Both the position numbers and the translations under genes were made by a program. The notes under the pieces are model-generated. The model was not told the origin of the DNA and did no database searches. It saw only the letters and a list, made by a program, of their open reading frames with translations. From assembly GCA_038040485.1 (NCBI GenBank), contig JBBPIE010000010.1:1-64000 (forward strand): a stretch of 64,000 bases of DNA, given 5' to 3'. Source of the stretch: Onstottus_B arcticum. GTDB taxonomy: Bacteria; Acidobacteriota; Blastocatellia; UBA7656. Positions 56,976 through 64,000 of the stretch are shown here, in pieces. Positions within the stretch are counted from its first letter, which is position 1. The number at the start of each line of letters is the position of its first letter.

Positions 56976-58597
56976 TCGAGGCGAAAGATGACGATCTCGC
57001 CACCAGCATTGTCAACCACTGCAAACGCTCCTGCCTGAGGACCTGTCGTGATCGCGGTGATATCAGATCGGCCTAACAAGCCAAGCTTCACACGAATATT
57101 GAACTCGCCGAACAGGCCGATGCCAATGCGCGAATCGCCATTCAGATCGGTAATGAAAGCGCGACCCGCGGAACCGAGAATCATGAAGCGACCCGCGCCG
57201 CCAGAGTCTTGAAAGTAAGCCACCCCCGCGATTCCTGCCGTGCCGGTCGGGGTCAAGTCAAGCGTGTTTACCAGCGTACCGGTTCGCGAAAAGACCCGCA
57301 GCCTGCGTCTTTCCGCTGGTTGATCGGGGTTGTTGTTAATCCCGTTAAAGCCAACTACAAACTGGTCTGTTGCGGGGATGTAAGTGATTGCAAGAGGGTT
57401 TCCGAGGTTCAACCCTAGAGCCGCCATCGAAAGATTGATCTGGCTATTCAGCGTGCCGTTACTATTGAAGAGGAGTATTGCCCTCGGAATGCTACTGGCG
57501 ACGGCGATCAAGTGCTCGGCAGGCAAGTAGGTCAATCGTTGGCCGGTGCCGAATCCAGTTCCAGTCAGGTCAACAACCTGGGTCGCTGCGTCCAGCGAAA
57601 TGGGCACCGACGCAATTGCCGCCGAAATACCGTCGGGCGCAAGACCGTGGGTTATGAGAAGCCGGTCCGTGTCACTATTCCAGGCTACGCCTCTCGGAGT
57701 GTTTAGATTGAGGCCGATCAGGTCGTTGCGGTCGCTTTCGGGCGCGCGGTTCAGGTTCTGATCGAAGAACATGAGGCTTTGAGGATAGTTCACTGCGACG
57801 ATGCGGTTGTCGCTCATCTGGACGATTCCTTCAAACCCGTTTGCTCCGGACACTTCGTGCGGCCCGGCCAGGACGTTGCCGGCAAAATCAATCGTCCAGA
57901 TGGCGTTGGTATAGAACGTGACCAGCAGCTTGTTCGGAGCCAGGAAGGCTACGTCGCCGATAAAGCTGGTGTCATAAATGGGGTTGTCCGGATCGGAAGG
58001 CGGAGGAGCCGGCCAATTAGGAAAAATCTCCGCGTCAACGTGCCCGTCGCGCCTTACGACTTCTATCCGTGATGGGCCATTCAATGTATCCAGCGCGGTT
58101 ACGATGATATGGTCCGGGAATGACGGCGAGGTTGAAGGTATGTATGCCAACCCCTCCATGTGCTGTGGCACATACCCGCCCAAATACCCGATGGTACGTG
58201 TGCCTTTGAATTGTCCCGTATCAGTAAACAAGAAGAGCTTGGTTGGCTGCGTCACTTCGTTGAAAGCGAACAGGCCCTCCGACTCAATGTAGGTGATGCC
58301 GTTCGGCCTGGTGTTTATCTCCGGGATTTTCACATCGAAGAGCTTTGTCATCTGGCCTTTCGGCGTTCTCAAATTCTCAACGGCAAATACTTCGTAGCCG
58401 TCCAGTATTACGATGTTGTTTCTTAACCGGCCTCGCGAGACATAGGTTATGTCCTCGGAGTAGCCGCCGATCCGGGTCCGGCTCACGACGGTTTGGGATC
58501 TTGCGTCCGTCGCCGCGAGCAGCATCACGAAAAAGCTGCTCATGAGTATGCAAACACTGCGTCTGGTTTTGAGTGCGATAAGACTGGATGAAGTCAT
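56972..58597 (-). CDS. Secreted beta-propeller protein
   Basis: From ATG 58597, preceded by GGAGG, the product is 541 residues. A signal peptide (SVCILMSSFFVMLLAATDARSQ) is followed by repeated blades such as VFAVENLRTPKGQMTKLFDV, GIVQMSDNRIVAVNYPQSLM and LAITYIPATDQFVVGFNGINN, like SMP-30, SdiA-regulated or phytase-like propellers. No catalytic motif is secure. The frame is open upstream to 58717 but without a signal. An 82-residue gene follows with a 4-bp overlap. Confidence 0.75.
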   Translation of the reverse strand: MTSSSLIALKTRRSVCILMSSFFVMLLAATDARSQTVVSRTRIGGYSEDITYVSRGRLRNNIVILDGYEVFAVENLRTPKGQMTKLFDVKIPEINTRPNGITYIESEGLFAFNEVTQPTKLFLFTDTGQFKGTRTIGYLGGYVPQHMEGLAYIPSTSPSFPDHIIVTALDTLNGPSRIEVVRRDGHVDAEIFPNWPAPPPSDPDNPIYDTSFIGDVAFLAPNKLLVTFYTNAIWTIDFAGNVLAGPHEVSGANGFEGIVQMSDNRIVAVNYPQSLMFFDQNLNRAPESDRNDLIGLNLNTPRGVAWNSDTDRLLITHGLAPDGISAAIASVPISLDAATQVVDLTGTGFGTGQRLTYLPAEHLIAVASSIPRAILLFNSNGTLNSQINLSMAALGLNLGNPLAITYIPATDQFVVGFNGINNNPDQPAERRRLRVFSRTGTLVNTLDLTPTGTAGIAGVAYFQDSGGAGRFMILGSAGRAFITDLNGDSRIGIGLFGEFNIRVKLGLLGRSDITAITTGPQAGAFAVVDNAGGEIVIFRLD

Positions 58598-59094
58598 GGT
58601 TCGTAATCCTCCTTTAGGCGGAAGTTGTATTTTCGACAATCGCGTTAGTGCCGAACGCGGCACGAGATCAGGTTGGGAGACAGGCGCCGTGACAAACGCA
58701 CAAGAGCGGCTCGTCATCCGGATTCTCCAGAGGTTCGTTTCCAGTCGCAGGGAGGGAGTGGTGTGCTATCTGGAACTCTTTCGATGGCCTTGTGGGCCAA
58801 GCACACCGCACGCTCCCCTGCGCAATGGCTGACAACAACCGTGCCGGACCATTTCGCACCAGGAGTGGCAGGCCTATGTCGTTGAAATGTCTGGGGTTAA
58901 GCCTCCGGCGACGCCGAAGAAGAATGATCGCGACTGTAGCCTTATGAGCTACACACAGGCGGACCGGAGAAGACGATCCAGACTAATCCAATCAATGGGT
59001 TATGCGGCGTAGCCAAAACGGGCATCGAGCTGTTTGTAGCCGGGGCGGCTACAGCCGTATCTGGAGAAATTCCCGAGCGCGTGGAGCGCGGCAG
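58598..59094. other. Intergenic region
   Basis: Nearly 500 bases between the propeller gene and the sigma-54 activator. No convincing gene was seen. A small GTAGCCGGGGCGGCTAC palindrome lies at about 59036-59052. No reliable -24/-12 sigma-54 promoter was recognised. Confidence 0.5.
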
Positions 59095-60903
59095 TCAACG
59101 CTTTGATTCTTTGGCTCGCCGCAACATCTTGTGCAGTGTGATGCGGTGAATACCTAAACGACTCGCAGCTTCGGTAAGGTTGCCGCCAACTTCCTGGATC
59201 GTTCGCTCGATCAACGCAGTTTCCTGTTCAGCCAGTGCACGCCTGATCTCTTGTTTGCGAAGCCGCAACTCCTTGAGGTCGGCAATCGGCGTGTCGAGAG
59301 TTCCGCCGAGGAGGTTTGTTTGCAAGCTGACGCGCTCGGCGCGTGTTTGCAAAATCTCCGGCGGCAAATCGCCGATGCGTATGACATCGCTCGAAGCCAA
59401 GGCGACCGTGCGATGGATCAAGTTCTCAAGCTCGCGCACATTGCCCCGATACGAGTGGCCTTTCAGCAATTCGACTGCTTGACCTTCCAGGCGAATCGAC
59501 TTGCCGTAGATGGGCAAGAATTTTTTTAGAAAATGAGCGATCAGAATCGGAATGTCATCCTTGCGTTCGCAAAGCGGGGGCAGACGAACGGGAATAACAT
59601 TCAGGCGATAAAAAAGCGCTTCGTGAAACTTGCCCTCGTCCATCATCGCCTTCAAGTCCTTGCTGGTCGCTGCGACGACTCTGACGTCAATGCCAATTGT
59701 TTCCTTGCCGCCCAGCCTGCTGAACTCGTTCGATTGCAGAAAGCGGAGCAACTTTGCCTGCAACCCGTAGGCAAGCTCGCTCACTTCATCGAGAAAGATC
59801 GTGCCACTGTTACCCTGCTCGATGCGCCCGATGTGTCGCTCCGTCGCTCCGGTGAATGCCCCCTTCTCGTAACCGAACAGCTCGGATTCAAGCAGGTTGT
59901 CTGGAATGGCCGCGCAGTTGATGGCGACGAATGGATAATCGCGCCGCGCGCTCTGATAATGAAGCGCGCGGGCGACTAGTTCTTTGCCAGTTCCGCTCTC
60001 GCCTTCGATGAGCACGGTCGCGGGCGAGTCCGCAATGCGGGCTATCAGTGATTGCAAAGCAAGAATCTTCGGGTCCTCGCCGATGATCTCTTTTGAGGCG
60101 CGGGTAGCGTCGAGAAAGACGCGATTGTCCTGCTCGAAGGCTGCCGGGAGCAACCCACAGTGATGAAGATAGAAGACCGCAAATCGCGCGACGGTCTCGA
60201 CGACCTGCGGGGCTTCCTCGTCGAAAGCGCATGGCTCTGTATTGTTCTCCAGATAGATTGCGCCAACCGGGCGGCCCTTCTCTTTCAGCGGAGCCGCAAG
60301 CACTGATTTGAGCTGAAACTTGATGACGCTGTTTTCCTTCGAGTATGCAGGGTCGTGAGAAGCGTCTTCCAAAAGAAGGGGCTCGCCGCGCTTGAAGACT
60401 TCTCTGAGCAGCGTGCGGCTGAAATCGTACTCTTCAAGCGAGAGGTTCTTCGTCTGGAAGTTGCGCGCGGCGATAACGTCGGCCTCGCTCGATTCGGGCA
60501 GATAGAAGAGGATGAACCCCCGCTCAGCACGCGTCTCTTCGTTCAGCAGGTCGAGCAATCGCTCGCAGAAGTCGTTCAATGCGAGGCCCGGGTTTTCGAT
60601 CAGGGCCGCTATTATCTTAAGGGCTCGCGCGTCGGCTATGTCGAGAGACAGCGCTTCAGCTTCGCGGTCGATCTTTGCAAGAAAATCATCGCGCCCCATC
60701 CCGGCCAGCAGATCGATCCGTTCCTGAAGCGCCTTTAGCTGCACCGCGAGTCGCTGAAGCCTTACGTCGGCGGAGTTGCCCTGCATTACCTTGATTGATT
60801 CGATGAGCGCCGCGACCTGCGCGCCGCAAGCCTTTCGCTCCCGCTCGAGCAAGGCGCCAAAGCTTTCGGACAGTCTCTTGATTCGATCAGCTCTGGCTTT
60901 CAT
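59095..60903 (-). CDS. Sigma-54-dependent transcriptional activator (GAF-AAA-Fis)
   Basis: This 602-residue protein has an N-terminal coiled coil, a GAF domain (about 125-255; RGFILFYLPESSEADVIAARNF), an AAA+ domain with GESGTGKELVARALHY (Walker A), the sigma-54 contact loop GAFTGATERHIGRIEQ and TIFLDEVSEL (Walker B), and a C-terminal Fis-type helix-turn-helix (LTEAASRLGIHRITLHKML). It would remodel sigma-54 RNA polymerase in response to a small ligand. It begins 91 bp after the nSTAND-WD40 gene on the same strand, so the two are likely linked. Confidence 0.95.
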   Translation of the reverse strand: MKARADRIKRLSESFGALLERERKACGAQVAALIESIKVMQGNSADVRLQRLAVQLKALQERIDLLAGMGRDDFLAKIDREAEALSLDIADARALKIIAALIENPGLALNDFCERLLDLLNEETRAERGFILFYLPESSEADVIAARNFQTKNLSLEEYDFSRTLLREVFKRGEPLLLEDASHDPAYSKENSVIKFQLKSVLAAPLKEKGRPVGAIYLENNTEPCAFDEEAPQVVETVARFAVFYLHHCGLLPAAFEQDNRVFLDATRASKEIIGEDPKILALQSLIARIADSPATVLIEGESGTGKELVARALHYQSARRDYPFVAINCAAIPDNLLESELFGYEKGAFTGATERHIGRIEQGNSGTIFLDEVSELAYGLQAKLLRFLQSNEFSRLGGKETIGIDVRVVAATSKDLKAMMDEGKFHEALFYRLNVIPVRLPPLCERKDDIPILIAHFLKKFLPIYGKSIRLEGQAVELLKGHSYRGNVRELENLIHRTVALASSDVIRIGDLPPEILQTRAERVSLQTNLLGGTLDTPIADLKELRLRKQEIRRALAEQETALIERTIQEVGGNLTEAASRLGIHRITLHKMLRRAKESKR

Positions 60904-60993
60904 TGAGCACCGATACTATCAAATCTCGAATGGCGTTAAGTAGCCCGGCTGCGAGGGAGGCGCGGATGGGCCCGCGCTGGCGCTTGGGCTCCT

Positions 60994-63900
60994 TCAATCG
61001 AGCCGCTTGCCCCAAAGCACGCGATGGCGCGTATGAACGCGGACGGATTTGTCATGCTCGCCTGAGACTATATGTTTTCCGTCGGGCGAGAAAGCGACAG
61101 AGCGAACGGGCGCAGCGTGTGTGCCGATGCGCGCGGCAAGGCTGCGGCTGCCTACATTCCATAAGGCAATCGTTTTATCGTCGCTCGCTGAGACGATCTC
61201 TTTACCGTCGGGCGAGAAGGCTACCGCTTTGACGCGCGCCGCGTGGCGACCGATTACGGCTATGCGCTCAAGGGGGCTCACGCTCCATAGTTCAACTTTG
61301 CCATAGTCATCTCCCGTCGCTAAGAGTTTTCCATCAGGAGAAAAACTCAGGCTGATGAACAGTGAATCCGTCGCCTGAGCGTGAGCGATAACTCCCCAGC
61401 TCCGAGTGTCAAGTAAACCGATATGTCCTTCAAACGCACTAGCGCAAGTGAGCAAGCGCCCGTCTCTGGAAAAGGCTATACCGTAAATCTGTGATGACGC
61501 CTTAAGCCAATCGTCATCCGTCTGGTCATTCTTAGACTTGTCGGGGAAGTAACAAACCACGCGACCATCGCTAACATCGAAAACGCCGTTTGAAGTCGCC
61601 AGCCAGCGCCCGTCGGGCGAAACCGCGAAACCGTTGCTCCCGTGCATATCAGTATTTGGCGAAGCGAAAGATCGCAGGGCTTCGCCCCGGGCGATGTCCC
61701 ACAATATGAGTGGGTCTTGAAAGCCGCAAGAGATGACATGCTCGCCGTCGGGCAAGAACACGACTCCGTTCGCTTTTGATTTATGCCCGATCAACACGGC
61801 TTCTTTTTGACCTGTCGCCGCGTTCCAAATGATTACCGAGCTGTCTTCGCTTGAAGAAGCGATGCGCTCGCCATCGCGCGAATAAGCGACTGCATAGACG
61901 GCTCCGCTGTGCTCGTTGAGGTTCGCTACGCGCTGCCGCTCGGCGACATCCCATACTAGAATCGCCCCGTCCGTGTGGGTTGAAACAAGCCAGCGACCGT
62001 CCGGAGAAAACGACACACTCCAAACAAGCGATTCGTGTTCGAGCGTCGCGATTTTCGTTCGCGTTCGAGCGTCCCACAGAATCACATTCTCCGAAGCGCT
62101 GGCTGCGAGTTTCCCATCGGGTGAAAACGCTACCGAGCGCCCGTTGTCTTTATGCGCTTCAAAAGAGTTGAGAACCTTGAGCCGCTCAATATCTGCGAAC
62201 TGAACGATACCCTCACCGTTAATGCACATTCTCGTCTTGCCATCAGGAGAGATTGCCGCATATCCCCCTAATATTTGTGCAACCCGGTGCGACTCGAACG
62301 TGCCTGTTGCCGCATCGAAAAATGCGATCTCGCCTAAAACCCTGTTAGAGATGAGTTTGCTGCTGTGCGGCAAGAAAGCAAAATCGGTGCCCATACTTAG
62401 CGGGATTTCGACGACCGTTTCAAAGCTGCCAACGCTCCATGAAATCGTCTCCGCGACGCCCATCGAAACTAAGAATCTTCCATCCGTCGAAAAAGCTAGG
62501 TCGTGAACCTCCGAAGTATGCCTGCGCAAAACAGAAACCCTCTCTAACGTGGTTGCGTCCCACACCATGACCGTCTTGTCCTTGCTGGATGTTGCCAACC
62601 ATTTTCCATCCGTCGAAAAGCCAACCGCTGTGACGATGTCTTCGTGGTGCGCAAAGATAGCCAACCGTTCCCGCTTGGCAAAATCCCAGACGATTACCTT
62701 CTTGTCCTCGCCGCAGGATGCCAACAGCTTCCCGTCAGGCGAAAAGACTGCGCGCCGCACGGCCGCCGTGTGCCCGCCGTTCAATCGAACGCCGTCCCAA
62801 TCCTCGCTCACTGAAAGCGCCGCCGCCGCCACTGTTGCCGCTGACGCAAGCAAAAGCGCGAGAGCGCCCGCCTTTGCTAACCCGACGCTCAAACTCTTTC
62901 TCAACAACTCGCGCTCGCGCTTTCCGCGCTGCACATCCGAATAGCGGCGAATGAACCAGAGCTTGCTGATCGGTATGCGTGTGCGCTTATCTACGGCGTG
63001 GTTGGAGAGGTACTGTTTGAACAATCGATTGGCGCGCTGCGTTGCATCCATTACTCGGCCCGTGATCTGATTGATTTTCTCGATAAGATACTCGTGCATC
63101 AGCTCGTATCGCCAGGGATCGTCTTCCTGGACTTCACGAACCAGCCGCGCTCCAACAAAAAGGCTCAATATTCGCTCAGTCGTTTGTCGGCTGCGTTGCG
63201 TTCGCCGCGCAATCTCGTCGATTGAAAGCGTCAATCGCGTGTTTTCGTCCGAGATCAAACAGCGCAACAGCAACTGCGCGCTCTCCTGATCGCCTGACGC
63301 TTGAATCACATCTTCGAGGAAGCTGTGGACCAGCGGCTCCTTGCCGCCCGCGCGGCGATACTCCTGCACCGTGTAGATTCGCTTGCTCTGCAATCGTTCG
63401 CCTACGATTTGAAGCTCAGAAGGCAGGACCGTGCCGGCATTCGAAAGGTCGTGCGCCACCTGGTGCACCAATTCCGGCTCAAACGGCAGGCCCGCACGCC
63501 GAGCGCTTTTTTCAATTATCTCTTCTGCTCGATCTTCATCGAAATTCCTGAGGTGATAAAGCCTCGAACTCAGGAGCGGCTCAGGCACCCGGCCTTCAAA
63601 CTCCGAGCTGACCAGGTAAAGAAAATCTGAGCGCATTGAAAAGAGAAACTTCACCGGCCCTGCAGCGCTATCCTGATGTTCGGCCACAAACGAGATGAAC
63701 GGCTCGCGATCGCGCTTCGTTTTGAAGTTCACGAAGAACTCTTCAAACTGATCGCATACGACTACAATCCCCGCGCAAAGCTCTATCGAGACTCGCTTGA
63801 GATAGTCTGCCGGACTTTCCGTCTCGCTCCGCTCGACCTGGCTCTGGCGACGGCATTCCTCCAGAAGCGCGGCCAGCGGGTCCTTGTAAGAACGGCAGTA

Positions 63901-64000
63901 GACCGGCAAGAAGCCCGCCTCCCAGAGCTTCGGCAACACGCCCGCTCTAAGCAGCGATGTTTTGCCGCTCCCCGACTCACCAAACAGAACGCCGAAGTGA
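60994..64000 (-). CDS. nSTAND NTPase with TM helix and 14 WD40 repeats, partial
   Basis: This gene runs off the right edge; 1002 residues are visible. The frame to the edge starts in the NTPase P-loop FGESGSGKTSLLRAG, followed by an acidic Walker-B-like VVVCDQFEEFF near 80 and a helical module with a winged-helix-like part. After the STAND region a transmembrane helix (LAKAGALALLLASAATVAAAAL) precedes about 14 WD40 repeats, enough for two seven-bladed propellers (e.g. VAFSPDGKEIVSASDDKTIALWNV). Such nSTAND-WD proteins act as signalling or defence switches in bacteria. The effector part, if any, must lie upstream outside the window. Confidence 0.9.
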   Translation of the reverse strand, partial: HFGVLFGESGSGKTSLLRAGVLPKLWEAGFLPVYCRSYKDPLAALLEECRRQSQVERSETESPADYLKRVSIELCAGIVVVCDQFEEFFVNFKTKRDREPFISFVAEHQDSAAGPVKFLFSMRSDFLYLVSSEFEGRVPEPLLSSRLYHLRNFDEDRAEEIIEKSARRAGLPFEPELVHQVAHDLSNAGTVLPSELQIVGERLQSKRIYTVQEYRRAGGKEPLVHSFLEDVIQASGDQESAQLLLRCLISDENTRLTLSIDEIARRTQRSRQTTERILSLFVGARLVREVQEDDPWRYELMHEYLIEKINQITGRVMDATQRANRLFKQYLSNHAVDKRTRIPISKLWFIRRYSDVQRGKRERELLRKSLSVGLAKAGALALLLASAATVAAAALSVSEDWDGVRLNGGHTAAVRRAVFSPDGKLLASCGEDKKVIVWDFAKRERLAIFAHHEDIVTAVGFSTDGKWLATSSKDKTVMVWDATTLERVSVLRRHTSEVHDLAFSTDGRFLVSMGVAETISWSVGSFETVVEIPLSMGTDFAFLPHSSKLISNRVLGEIAFFDAATGTFESHRVAQILGGYAAISPDGKTRMCINGEGIVQFADIERLKVLNSFEAHKDNGRSVAFSPDGKLAASASENVILWDARTRTKIATLEHESLVWSVSFSPDGRWLVSTHTDGAILVWDVAERQRVANLNEHSGAVYAVAYSRDGERIASSSEDSSVIIWNAATGQKEAVLIGHKSKANGVVFLPDGEHVISCGFQDPLILWDIARGEALRSFASPNTDMHGSNGFAVSPDGRWLATSNGVFDVSDGRVVCYFPDKSKNDQTDDDWLKASSQIYGIAFSRDGRLLTCASAFEGHIGLLDTRSWGVIAHAQATDSLFISLSFSPDGKLLATGDDYGKVELWSVSPLERIAVIGRHAARVKAVAFSPDGKEIVSASDDKTIALWNVGSRSLAARIGTHAAPVRSVAFSPDGKHIVSGEHDKSVRVHTRHRVLWGKRLD

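Overview
The window looks like chromosomal DNA of an Acidobacteriota member, most likely class Blastocatellia. This is inferred from the acidobacterial style of several proteins (an Hfq-like protein with an N-terminal extension, a secreted 305-residue family protein, abundant TAT-exported hydrolases), from ordinary core genes (sucC, recO, holB, hflX, pdxA, initiator tRNA) and from the very repeat-rich spacers. It is a scaffold: 100 Ns lie at 9143-9242. No rRNA, phage, transposase or CRISPR array was seen.

Layout. 1-8 kb: sucC, then a five-gene minus-strand run (TPR protein, M24 peptidase, M20 amidohydrolase, Mx-like metallopeptidase, D-Ala-D-Ala-ligase-like ATP-grasp enzyme), the last three joined by 4-bp overlaps. 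8-21.7 kb: housekeeping genes, including hflX, which appears to start at an AUU codon, an Hfq-type gene, pdxA, larE and a B12-type radical SAM enzyme. 21.8-27.4 kb: an accessory island with a damaged hicBA pair, orphan antitoxin genes, a 52-bp tandem repeat and one AT-richer 1373-codon gene that joins helix-hairpin-helix repeats, a sigma-region-4-like helix-turn-helix, an SNF2-type helicase and an Rrp8-like methyltransferase. This is the best candidate here for an undescribed system. 27.4-34.8 kb: YjbR paralogues, holB, SpoIIM/DUF58/NUDIX/MoxR, a DivIC/FtsB-like gene and initiator tRNA-fMet. 34.9-42.4 kb: a storage-lipid neighbourhood (PhaR, SDR, phasin-like protein, GNAT, F420-type nitroreductase, P450, wax ester synthase/DGAT, lipase). 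43.8-51.7 kb: a Mg-chelatase-type set bchI-bchD-bchH in which bchH is split into two ORFs in reversed order (C-terminal half encoded upstream) and the N-terminal half carries an in-frame 96-bp duplicated simple-repeat insert. 52-64 kb: a MerR regulator with an apparently leaderless GTG start, membrane and CHAD proteins, a 5'-truncated sulfite-oxidase-like pseudogene, a secreted beta-propeller protein, a sigma-54 activator and a large nSTAND-WD40 protein that runs off the right edge.

Repeats are a second theme. Two classes fill the spacers: compact REP/BIME-like hairpins (6168, 11794, 48108, 51800, 55010) and hairpin-forming arrays of a short degenerate word that differs at each site (44, 9010, 18462, 32487, 36690, 40008, 46200, and inside bchH at 45005). 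They coincide with gene breakage at bchH and at the sulfite oxidase remnant, and with the scaffold gap.

Starts were moved from the longest ORF where a Shine-Dalgarno sequence, family length or promoter position argued for it; each entry says so. Family assignments come from motif recognition by eye, without database searches.
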